Source: JBEKYH01 sp049511115
Lineage (GTDB): Bacteria; Planctomycetota; Phycisphaerae; Tepidisphaerales; Tepidisphaeraceae
Assembly: GCA_049511115.1 (NCBI GenBank)
Contig: JBEKYH010000248.1
Coordinates: forward strand, 1 to 7,497
Length of the DNA: 7,497 nucleotides
Direction: 5' to 3'
Below are positions 1-6,127 of this stretch, one piece after another. The position numbers and the translations under genes are program-made. The first letter of the stretch is position 1. Each line of letters starts with the position of its first letter. The notes below the pieces were generated by a model. It was not told the origin of the DNA. It saw only the letters and a program-made list of their open reading frames with translations, and did no database searches.

Positions 1-657
1 GTCCGTGATGATCCCGCGCGGATCGGTGGTGATCAGCGCGTCAATGTTCGATTCAATCAGTGAGCGCGTGTAAAACTGCTGATCGCGCACGCGCTGATCC
101 AGCAGCATCCGCTCAGCTTCCACTTGCTTTCTAGCCGTATTGTCCGTGCCGATGAGCAGATACCCGATGATTCCCCCCTGCGCGTCGCGCAGCGCCGTCA
201 CCGAAACGATCGCCGGAAATCGGCTCCCGTCCTTGCGGATGTACGTCAATTCATAGATGTCCTCGATCCCGCGCGAAGCCTTGAACACCAATGCTTCAAA
301 CCCCGGCGTGATCGTCGTCCCCAGTTCGGCGCTAAGCGCCTTCGCCCGGCCGATCACTTCCTGCGGATCAGAAATATCGGCGGGTGTATTTTTGTTCATC
401 ACGTCGGCCGCGGCGTAGCCCAGCATGCGCTCCGCGCCGACATTGAAGATCTGAATCACGCCCCTCTCGTCGGTGGCGATGCTCGAGAAGTTGGCGCTGT
501 TGAAAATGGCGCTCTGCAGCGCCCCCGCTTTGAGCAACGCCTCTTCCGCCCGCTTGCGCGGGGTGAGCTCTTCGCCTGCCGCCTCAATTGCGAATTCGTT
601 AGCCGGGGCAGGAAGGGGGGGAGGGACAATTGCGCGCGGCGCCGAAGGTGTGATCAT
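1..657 (-). CDS. PAS-domain sensory protein, probably a sensor histidine kinase or GGDEF-type regulator (3' end outside window)
   Basis: The minus-strand frame is open from an ATG at 657 to the left edge, giving 219 codons with no stop, so the C-terminal output domain is missing. After a Pro/Ala-rich N-terminus (about residues 1-20) and a short helix (21-45) comes a first PAS domain (about 46-170). It shows the IATDERGVIQIFNVGAERML core at 60-79, 'LGYAAADV' at 79-86 and a PAC-like end with 'YIRKDGSRFP' at 139-148 and 'GYLLIGTDNTARK' at 164-176. A coiled linker (177-198) leads to a second PAS domain starting near 199 ('SLIESNIDALITTD'). This linker plus second-PAS pattern is typical of cytoplasmic multi-PAS histidine kinases and diguanylate cyclases; the output cannot be chosen from what is visible. 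No membrane segment is seen. An in-frame TGA lies upstream with no other start codon between, and GAGG sits about 9 nt before the ATG. It follows the P450 gene in the same direction, but a terminator lies between them, so it is probably a separate transcription unit. Confidence 0.85.
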   Translation of the reverse strand, partial: MITPSAPRAIVPPPLPAPANEFAIEAAGEELTPRKRAEEALLKAGALQSAIFNSANFSSIATDERGVIQIFNVGAERMLGYAAADVMNKNTPADISDPQEVIGRAKALSAELGTTITPGFEALVFKASRGIEDIYELTYIRKDGSRFPAIVSVTALRDAQGGIIGYLLIGTDNTARKQVEAERMLLDQRVRDQQFYTRSLIESNIDALITTDPRGIITD

Positions 658-670
658 GTCCGACGCCTCA

Positions 671-702
671 GATTTTCGGGTGCCCGGTGGCCCTCGAAAA
701 TC
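671..702 (-). promoter_or_regulatory. Inverted repeat in the leader of the PAS sensor gene
   Basis: GATTTTCG (671-678) and CGAAAATC (695-702) form a perfect 8-bp inverted repeat around a 16-nt GC-rich loop. It ends 13 nt before the PAS sensor ATG, so in the mRNA the hairpin would sit just 5' of the ribosome binding site; as DNA it could be an operator. On the minus strand it is preceded, not followed, by a T-run, so it does not look like a terminator. The role is inferred from position only. Confidence 0.35.
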
Positions 703-730
703 AAAAAACCATGCTCAAATCGATCAAACC

Positions 731-787
731 AATAAAAAAGCCGACGCACCGGATACCCGAAAAATCGGGATTTACCTGCGTCGGCTT
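731..787 (-). terminator. Intrinsic (rho-independent) terminator on the minus strand
   Basis: The arms 738-748 and 777-787 pair perfectly over 11 bp (core AGCCGACGCA / TGCGTCGGCT). Inside the long loop, 756-760 and 765-769 (CCCGA / TCGGG) form a second 5-bp hairpin with a 4-nt loop. On the minus strand the stem is followed at once by a run of T (complement of the A-run 734-739) and more T/A. This is the classical layout for ending transcription that comes from the P450 gene, whose stop codon is about 150 nt upstream. The plus-strand copy has no T-run, so termination is predicted only for minus-strand transcripts. Because it also lies upstream of the PAS sensor gene it could act as an attenuator. 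Confidence 0.75.
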
Positions 788-797
788 ACTCGCTAAC

Positions 798-823
798 GGG
801 TCTGTCGCCGTGGCGGCCTACCC
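798..823 (-). other. Possible nested hairpin upstream of the terminator
   Basis: GGGT (798-801) can pair with ACCC (820-823), enclosing a GCCG/CGGC hairpin (807-810 with 814-817, 3-nt loop). In minus-strand RNA this small nested structure comes about 10 nt before the long terminator stem. The stems are short and GC-rich sequence makes chance pairing likely. It is listed because, with the terminator, it forms a compact folded region of about 90 nt in a gene-free gap. The rest of this gap (824-938) shows nothing I recognise. Confidence 0.25.
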
Positions 824-938
824 TTTATTTAGTCATCCGTCGAGATTCCATCGTCCGCCGGGAGCTGATTTTCCCAAAGCTCCGCTGGCCATGTACTGTA
901 GGCGTCCCGCGGCATAAATGCGAAAAGATTCCTCGAAG

Positions 939-2681
939 TCATCGCAGTGCCAGCGGCAGCCTCTTAATCCCCCGAAACGTCAGCCCTTTCATCCACTCCA
1001 GTTTCGCGCCCGTCCACTTCATTTTTGGATACCGCTCCAGCAGCATGGACAGCACGATCTGCGCTTCCATGCGCGCCAGCGCCGCGCCGAGACAGAAGTG
1101 AATGCCGGTGCCAAATGACAGGTGCTTGTTATCGGCGCGGCGGATATCGAATCGCTCAGGGTCTTTGAACCGGGTCGGGTCGCGATTGGCCGCGCCGATG
1201 CAGCCGAGAACGACCATGCCCGCGTCCAGACTTTTTCCCGCGAACTCCATTTCCTCGCCGATCAGGCGGCTCGCCCATTGCACCGGCGAGTCATAACGAA
1301 GCATCTCCTCGACGGCGCTTTCAACCAGCGAACGCTCGGCGACCAGTTGCTCCCATTGATCGCGATTCCGCATGAGCGCGACGATGCCGTTGCCGATCAG
1401 ATTGGTTGTGGTTTCATGTCCGGCCGCCAGCAGCAGGACGGAGTTGGTGAAGAGTTCCTCACGCGACAGGCCGCCGGGCTGGTCTTCCGTTTCCAGCAAA
1501 CGGCTGATAAGCGAATCGGCCGGGCGATTCTTCATCGGAAGGACAACATCGAAAAAATACTCCCTGATCTGATTCCGCGCCTCCCCCGCGACAGCGTGCT
1601 GCTGGGCGGTTGCGTTCAGCGCCAGGCTGGCCGTCATCTCGTCCGACCATCGTTTGAATTTCTCATAATCCTCCGGCGGGAATCCCAGCATCTCGGCGAT
1701 CACGAAGACCGGCAGCGGATAGGCCAGGTCGCCGATCAACTCCATCCGCCCCGACGCATGAACGCGATCCAGCCGTTTCTGGCAAATCAACTCAATGCGA
1801 GGCCGCAGCGCCGCCAGCGAGGCAGGCGTGAACGCGCGGGCGAAATTCGACCGCACGCGCGTGTGCTGCGGCGGATCGAGAAACAGCATGGAAACCGCTT
1901 CGGCATCGACGCGCTCTGGCGCTCCCAACTGCCTGCGCACCGCCGTCGGCAGGCGCTCGGTGGCAAATGGGTCCTTGCGGAATCGAGAGTCGCGCAGCAT
2001 GGTCGCGGCGTCGTCGTAGCGCGTGAGAATCCACACCGGGGCGAGGGGATCCTTGCGCACGGGGTCGTGTGTCCGCAGCCAGCGATAGAGCGGATAGGGA
2101 TCGCGGACGAACCCCGGATGCCCAAGACTCTTGCGGCCATAAATCTTCCAGGCAATCGCCGGAAATTTCAGCACTTTGTTGAGCTTGTGCAGCCTCAGGC
2201 TCGCCAGGATGGGATTATTTCCCAGGCGGCCGCCCCCAGTGGGCATTCCCTGCCGCGTCCACAGCCGCCAGGCATCCTGCACCGCCGGTGCGGTCAAACC
2301 CATCTGCGCAAACAATCCGCCCGCCGCCGCACCCTTGAGCGAAGGAATCGCCAGGACAACGTGCTCCGAGCCGACGCAATCCGCGCCGAGCCGCTGGGCC
2401 AGGGAACCGGCCTCATCAAGCAGTTGTAACGCCGATGCGTCCAGGGAATCGGCCCGCGCCTTCATTGCAAGATCGGCCGGCTCAACGGCGCGAATTCTCG
2501 CGGCGGCTTGTGAAAGGTCCCATCCACAGCGGCGCAGAAGACAGGCGCCGCCGCCATCCGGGTCGGCGCAAATCGCCAGCACAAGATGCTCCGGCCCGGC
2601 CGCGTCGCGTCCCAGTCTGCCGGCTTCGCGCAGCGCCGTCGTGATCGTTCTCCGCATCCTCGGGTGAAAGCGCTCCCACAT
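939..2681 (-). CDS. Clp-N domain / cytochrome P450 fusion protein
   Basis: The 580-aa protein has two parts. Residues 5-65 and 81-137 form two helical repeats of the Clp N-terminal type: in each, a run with 'ALREAGRLG' (16-24) or 'LDEAGSLAQRLG' (88-99) is followed by 'GPEHLVLAI' (29-37) or 'GSEHVVLAI' (104-112). In ClpA/ClpC this domain binds substrates and adaptors. No Walker motif or AAA+ domain follows. After a basic linker (about 141-190) comes a complete bacterial P450 of about 390 aa: the I-helix oxygen-activation motif AGHETT (420-425), the K-helix ExxR (E459-R462) and the haem loop FGTGIHFCLG (523-532) with C530 as thiolate ligand. All catalytic landmarks are present, so a working mono-oxygenase is expected; the substrate is unknown and no ferredoxin or reductase lies nearby. 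There is no signal peptide, so it should be cytoplasmic. The ATG at 2681 has only a weak ribosome binding site, but the Clp-N repeat starts right after it, which supports this start. It sits 256 bp downstream of ctaB and may have its own promoter. Confidence 0.93.
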   Translation of the reverse strand: MWERFHPRMRRTITTALREAGRLGRDAAGPEHLVLAICADPDGGGACLLRRCGWDLSQAAARIRAVEPADLAMKARADSLDASALQLLDEAGSLAQRLGADCVGSEHVVLAIPSLKGAAAGGLFAQMGLTAPAVQDAWRLWTRQGMPTGGGRLGNNPILASLRLHKLNKVLKFPAIAWKIYGRKSLGHPGFVRDPYPLYRWLRTHDPVRKDPLAPVWILTRYDDAATMLRDSRFRKDPFATERLPTAVRRQLGAPERVDAEAVSMLFLDPPQHTRVRSNFARAFTPASLAALRPRIELICQKRLDRVHASGRMELIGDLAYPLPVFVIAEMLGFPPEDYEKFKRWSDEMTASLALNATAQQHAVAGEARNQIREYFFDVVLPMKNRPADSLISRLLETEDQPGGLSREELFTNSVLLLAAGHETTTNLIGNGIVALMRNRDQWEQLVAERSLVESAVEEMLRYDSPVQWASRLIGEEMEFAGKSLDAGMVVLGCIGAANRDPTRFKDPERFDIRRADNKHLSFGTGIHFCLGAALARMEAQIVLSMLLERYPKMKWTGAKLEWMKGLTFRGIKRLPLALR

Positions 2682-2757
2682 CGTGGCGTTATCTTATCTC
2701 AGGTGAGCAGCATTGCGCTGAATCTCTTGCCATTGGAAAGAAAATCTCACCGCCTCA

Positions 2758-2937
2758 ACCGGCATGCCCCTGGGTCTGCTGCCGCTGCCTGTTGGCTGCG
2801 CCACCGCCTACCTGGCCAGCAGCCTTCTGATGCCCAACACGATCATGACCGAGAGGCTCGTGCGCCGGGGCGTGAGCGTGCCGACGGATTATGCAGCGGA
2901 AGTCCCCGGTGAGCCTATGAATGGGTGTGCGGTTTGA
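2758..2937 (+). pseudogene. Remnant resembling the end of a CLC chloride-channel membrane domain
   Basis: A plus-strand frame is open from 2722 (after a TGA at 2719-2721) to a TGA at 2935-2937. From about 2758 it reads like a protein: a hydrophobic helix 'GLLPLPVGCATAYLASSLLM' (from 2773) and then 'NTIMTERLVRRGVSVPTDYA' (from 2806). From memory, this matches the last helix of CLC-type chloride channels and the linker to their CBS domains, where a TIMTEKLARRG-like sequence is common. Third codon positions are strongly G/C, as in real genes. The remainder of the channel (several hundred residues upstream, and CBS domains downstream) is absent, and there is no convincing ribosome binding site at the ATG (2764), so a decayed fragment fits better than a functional 57-aa protein. 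It runs against all neighbouring genes. The family assignment is moderately confident; the status as pseudogene is inferred. Confidence 0.5.
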
Positions 2938-3900
2938 TCACAATTTGTCGATCGTCATTGCCGTGAGCAGAATGGGCAAATAGATGATCGACGCAAAAAA
3001 CAATTGCCGTGCGTTTGCCCGGCTTCGATTCCTCGCCCAGTTAAGACCTACCCCGCAGAAGCCGATTCCCAGCGCCACGGCGACCAGCAGGTAATTCACG
3101 CCGACGACGCCCAGCAGGACGGGGACCAGCGTCACGGGGATCAAAGCCAATGAATACAGGACGATTTGCCGCGTGCTGGCTTTGAAGCAGTCGTCGCCAA
3201 CCGGCAGCATTCGAAAGCCGCCCCGCGCGTAGTCGTCGCGGTAAAGGATTGCGATCGACAGGAAATGCGGCATCTGCCACACAAAAAGAATCCCGAACAA
3301 CGCCAGCGCCGGCGCCGTGATCGCGCCGCAGGCCGCCGTGAAACCCATCACTGCCGGCAGTGCGCCCGGCACGGCCCCGATCAGAGTGCATAGCGAGGTA
3401 CGGCGTTTCGCGGGCGAGTAAAGAAACAGATAGGTCACTAGCGTTATTACAGCCAAGAGTGCAGTCAACGTGTTAACCAAAGCAGCAAGCAACGCCGTCC
3501 CACTGACGGACAAAGCAATGCCAAACACCCATGCCTCAATGGGGCGCACTCGCCCTTGGGGAAGTGGCCGCCGCGCCGTCCGCGGCATGAGGGCGTCAAA
3601 CCTTCGTTCCAACACCTGATTCAAGACGCTCGCCCCGGCGGCGGTAAGAGCCGTGCCCAGCAGCGTCGGCAGCAAACGACCCCACAGAAGCGAACCTCGC
3701 GCCGCCATGTAGTAGCCCACCGCCGTCGTGACGAGCACGAGAAAGTTCATGCGCGGTTTGGTCAGGCTCCAAAAGTCTTTAATGCGGAGATGAATGTGGT
3801 TGCGCTTCGTGACGTGAATCGCGTTAGGCCGAGGGACTGGCCACTCATCGATTTTGATCGTGCTGGTCGCTTCCACGGCAGTCCCTTTCCGGATTTCCAT
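2938..3900 (-). CDS. ctaB: Protoheme IX farnesyltransferase (haem O synthase)
   Basis: This UbiA-family membrane prenyltransferase adds a farnesyl group to haem B to make haem O, the precursor of the haem A used by aa3/caa3 oxidases. The 320-aa protein has a polar N-terminus (1-42), then 'LTKPRMN' (46-52) at the first helix and the first prenyl-diphosphate/Mg site 'NQVLERRFDALMPRT' (N94, E98, D102, R107, T108). The second conserved loop has 'YSPAKRRT' (161-168) and 'IGAVPGALP' (174-182), and WQMPHF (208-213) leads to DDY (222-224) and MLPV (231-234). About eight hydrophobic helices are visible. It follows the cytochrome b gene by 11 nt and is probably the last gene of the respiratory operon. 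The ATG at 3900 lacks a clear ribosome binding site; a GTG at 3876 (codon 9) has AAGGGA about 7 nt before it and is a credible alternative start. The stop codon shares the palindrome TGATCA with the plus-strand remnant. Confidence 0.96.
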   Translation of the reverse strand: MEIRKGTAVEATSTIKIDEWPVPRPNAIHVTKRNHIHLRIKDFWSLTKPRMNFLVLVTTAVGYYMAARGSLLWGRLLPTLLGTALTAAGASVLNQVLERRFDALMPRTARRPLPQGRVRPIEAWVFGIALSVSGTALLAALVNTLTALLAVITLVTYLFLYSPAKRRTSLCTLIGAVPGALPAVMGFTAACGAITAPALALFGILFVWQMPHFLSIAILYRDDYARGGFRMLPVGDDCFKASTRQIVLYSLALIPVTLVPVLLGVVGVNYLLVAVALGIGFCGVGLNWARNRSRANARQLFFASIIYLPILLTAMTIDKL

Positions 3901-3911
3901 CGGCGTAACAA

Positions 3912-5342
3912 TTAGGGTTGCGCAGCCACTGCGGGCGGGATCGCATCAGAGCGTTGCTCTTTTAGAAACGCAACAACCTGTGTGAGATCGCCGGGAGTTA
4001 TTCTGCCGGCAAAGGCCGGCATGTTGTGACCGCCGTTGTTGATGCGAATGATTAACTGATCATCGGTGAGCCGGTCGCCGACGCGAGAGAGGTCGGGGCC
4101 GCGCCGGCCGCCGTCTCCATTGATCTGGTGGCAATAGATGCAGCCCATATCGTAGAAGACTTTCCCGCCCGCAGAGGCAGGCGTGGCCGACACATGCACC
4201 GGCACATCGAACGGCGTAGCGGAAAAATCCGGCGACCACGGAGATCTCACGCCGTATAACGTCAGCACGATCAGCGCCGTGCCGCCGAAAAGTACAATCG
4301 CCAGTGCCCACGGCCTTCGCGACGGCGCTCGGTCTCCCTTGTTGGAAATCAAAGGCAGGAACAGCAGCCCCATAATCACAACCATCGGCCCGCCCAGAAT
4401 CACCCACGTTTCCAGGTTGGCCGGCAGCATGGACAGGATGGCATAGTAGAAGAGAAAGTACCAGTCCGGCGCGGGATCAACGTTGAGCGTCGTTGGGTCG
4501 GGCGGTTTGTCGAGGTGAGGCGGCCCAAAAACAGCGGCGCAAATAATGATGCCGATCACAACTGCAAGGCATACCACCGCATCGCGCCAAATCGCATTAG
4601 GCCAGAATGGCACGCCCGTTTTCGCCAATCTCTCCTCGTAATCGCGCTTGTACGTTTCGGGCACGACCGGTTCCGCGGCCTTGGGCATTTCGCTGATGCC
4701 GTGCCGCATGATGAGAAACATGTGCAGGCCGATGGCCCCGAAAATGAACGCCGGGAAAATGAATACATGCAGCACATAAAATCGCGTGAGCGTTGCGCCG
4801 CCGATGGTGTCGCCCGCGAGAATGGAGTGAGCCAGCAACGGGCCGATCACCGGTACGCGTGCCGCCTGTTCGGCGCCGACGACCGCCGACCAGACGCCGT
4901 TCGCATCCCAGCGCAGGAGTTGCCCGGTAAATCCCATCGCCAGCGTGAAAAGCAGCAGGACGACGCCGCTCATCCAGTTCATCTCGCGCGGGTATTTGTA
5001 GGCGGCGTGGAGGTAAACCTGCGTCATGTGCATCACGGCGATCAGAATCATTGCCGAGGCGCCGAAGAAATGCATGCCGCGCAGGAGACTGCCCACAGGG
5101 GCGTTTTCGGTGATATAGCGCAGGCTCTCAAACGCCTGGCCACCAGAGGGCACGTAAGCGAGGGCCAGCCCAATCCCGGTAACGACCTGCATTATGAAGC
5201 AGCAAAGCGCCGCGCTGCCAAAGACATACCACCAGCGCGCGTCGCGCGGGACGATGTGCTTCATCAGGGGACCGACGGTCTGCGACAGGCCGATGCGATC
5301 GTCGATGAACCGCCACACGGAAATGAGGGTGGATTTGAGCAT
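3912..5342 (-). CDS. qcrB: Cytochrome b fused to a C-terminal mono-haem cytochrome c (quinol:cytochrome c reductase core subunit)
   Basis: This is the quinol-oxidising core of a bc-type complex. Residues 1-215 match the haem-binding half, with ligand histidines H91, H105, H192 and H207. The gaps of 14 and 15 positions are as in cytochrome b6 (bc1 has 14 and 14). Residues 250-365 match the subunit IV-like half, with the Qo motif PDWY (292-295) in place of PEWY and a further helix near 345-364. After this comes a cytochrome c domain (about 385-465) with one CxxCH (C401, C404, H405) and M441 in 'GHNMPAF' as likely axial ligand; it should face the periplasm and replace cytochrome c1. The residue aligning with the b6 cysteine that holds the extra haem is V40, so that haem is probably absent. 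At 476 aa it is longer than ordinary cytochrome b (about 400) because of the fusion. The ATG at 5342 has GAGGTG 7 nt before it; the Rieske gene ends 19 nt upstream. Confidence 0.94.
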   Translation of the reverse strand: MLKSTLISVWRFIDDRIGLSQTVGPLMKHIVPRDARWWYVFGSAALCCFIMQVVTGIGLALAYVPSGGQAFESLRYITENAPVGSLLRGMHFFGASAMILIAVMHMTQVYLHAAYKYPREMNWMSGVVLLLFTLAMGFTGQLLRWDANGVWSAVVGAEQAARVPVIGPLLAHSILAGDTIGGATLTRFYVLHVFIFPAFIFGAIGLHMFLIMRHGISEMPKAAEPVVPETYKRDYEERLAKTGVPFWPNAIWRDAVVCLAVVIGIIICAAVFGPPHLDKPPDPTTLNVDPAPDWYFLFYYAILSMLPANLETWVILGGPMVVIMGLLFLPLISNKGDRAPSRRPWALAIVLFGGTALIVLTLYGVRSPWSPDFSATPFDVPVHVSATPASAGGKVFYDMGCIYCHQINGDGGRRGPDLSRVGDRLTDDQLIIRINNGGHNMPAFAGRITPGDLTQVVAFLKEQRSDAIPPAVAAQP

Positions 5343-5361
5343 GGCAGCGCACCTCGGGGCG

Positions 5362-5901
5362 TCAGGACTTAAACGTCGTCAGTGGAATCGGGCTGGTGTG
5401 AATCTCAACCTGGCCGCCATTGACCCTCACCGAATAACGCGCCAGCGGCTCGGGAGGCGGGCCGGCGGCAACGGATCCGTCTTCGTAGTAAACCCCGCCG
5501 TGGCAGGGGCACATGAACAGCTTGGCCCCAGCCAGCCAGCGAACCGGGCACCCCAGATGGCGGCAGTTAATGCTGAAGGCGATGAAATCAGTATCCCCCG
5601 TGCGCCGCAGCCACGCCGCCGTGCTGGCGGTGATGCCGGACCAGGGAAGCGGCGAGGGGTCCGTGAAATCGACCTTGACGGTTTCCCCAATCGTGAAAGA
5701 CTCAACCGCCCCGACGGGCCGCCAGCCGTATGGAGGACGCCGCACCAGTGGGGCGAGCACAAACCCGATCACAGGCAGGCCGATCAGTGCGCCCATCGCG
5801 GTGCCGGCCGCCATCGCGAGGCGCTCGAAGAAGTGACGGCGCGACAGTCCGAGCTGATGACCAGCCGAACCGACTGCGGGGGTCTGCGGTGGAGTATCCA
5901 T
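5362..5901 (-). CDS. qcrA: Rieske [2Fe-2S] iron-sulfur protein of the bc complex
   Basis: The 179-aa protein carries the electron from quinol at the Qo site of cytochrome b to the c-type haem. An N-terminal anchor has a Tat-like motif SRRHFF (20-25) followed by a hydrophobic segment (about 29-53). The cluster-binding domain shows the first box CRHLGC (C113, H115, C118) and the second box CPCHG (C131, C133, H134), so C113/H115 and C131/H134 ligate the cluster and C118/C133 can form the usual disulfide. GPPPEPL (147-153) is the 'Pro loop' covering the cluster. The frame is open further upstream to an ATG at 5967, but that stretch overlaps the previous gene and does not look like a Rieske N-terminus. 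The ATG at 5901 is preferred because it follows the upstream stop by 1 nt, has GGAAGA 8 nt before it and puts the Tat motif at residue 20. It lies 19 nt before the cytochrome b gene. Confidence 0.95.
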   Translation of the reverse strand: MDTPPQTPAVGSAGHQLGLSRRHFFERLAMAAGTAMGALIGLPVIGFVLAPLVRRPPYGWRPVGAVESFTIGETVKVDFTDPSPLPWSGITASTAAWLRRTGDTDFIAFSINCRHLGCPVRWLAGAKLFMCPCHGGVYYEDGSVAAGPPPEPLARYSVRVNGGQVEIHTSPIPLTTFKS

Positions 5902-5902
5902 A

Positions 5903-6124
5903 TTAATTCTTCCAGTCTTGTGCGATATCGCGAATCCACATCCAAAGCGCCCAAACGAAGATCGCAAAACCCCCGGTCGACATGACCGGCGAAGTCACCA
6001 GACCCCAGAACAACATGGTGACGCCCAGCGCGAGCATAAAGGGAGCATAAGTCGGCTCGGGCGCCCGCTGCGGTAACGCTTCGGCCCCTTCGACAACGCG
6101 CTCATTGGGAAGATCAGGTTCCAT
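5903..6124 (-). CDS. Small two-helix membrane protein of unknown function in the respiratory operon
   Basis: The 73-aa protein has a polar, acidic N-terminus (1-26) and two hydrophobic segments (about 27-45 and 47-64), the second rich in Trp and ending in the charged tail 'RDIAQDWKN'. I do not recognise a named family. The layout resembles small accessory subunits of haem-copper oxidases (subunit IV-like), and the place between ctaG and the Rieske gene supports a role in the oxidase, the bc complex or a contact between them; this is inference. The ATG at 6124 has GGAG 7 nt before it. The gene starts 3 nt after ctaG and ends 1 nt before the Rieske start, so tight co-expression is expected. Confidence 0.8.
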   Translation of the reverse strand: MEPDLPNERVVEGAEALPQRAPEPTYAPFMLALGVTMLFWGLVTSPVMSTGGFAIFVWALWMWIRDIAQDWKN

Positions 6125-6127
6125 AGG

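Noticed and set aside
124..735. Plus-strand open frame of 203 codons at the left end
   Set aside because: Antisense to the PAS-domain gene, whose PAS and PAC motifs are evident; the plus-strand product is Arg-rich and low in meaning.
658..938. Possible c-di-GMP class I riboswitch upstream of the PAS gene
   Set aside because: Only a GACGCA-like stretch and a few G/C stems resemble it; the conserved core and the tetraloop/receptor elements are not visible.
687..1118. Short plus-strand open frames (76 and 66 codons) in and near the gap before the P450 gene
   Set aside because: No ribosome binding site or recognisable protein character; they cross the terminator hairpin or lie antisense to the P450 C-terminus.
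1122..2429. Long plus-strand open frame of 435 codons opposite the P450 gene
   Set aside because: It is a shadow of the minus-strand P450 gene: the product is Arg/Gln/His-rich without domains, while the opposite strand carries all P450 motifs.
4515..5372. Plus-strand open frame of 285 codons opposite cytochrome b
   Set aside because: Rich in His, Arg and Asp with no recognisable fold; the minus strand encodes clear cytochrome b in the same place.
5902..5967. Longer Rieske start at 5967 (22 extra residues)
   Set aside because: The extra part overlaps the 3' end of the small membrane protein and has no family likeness; the ATG at 5901 has a better ribosome binding site and context.
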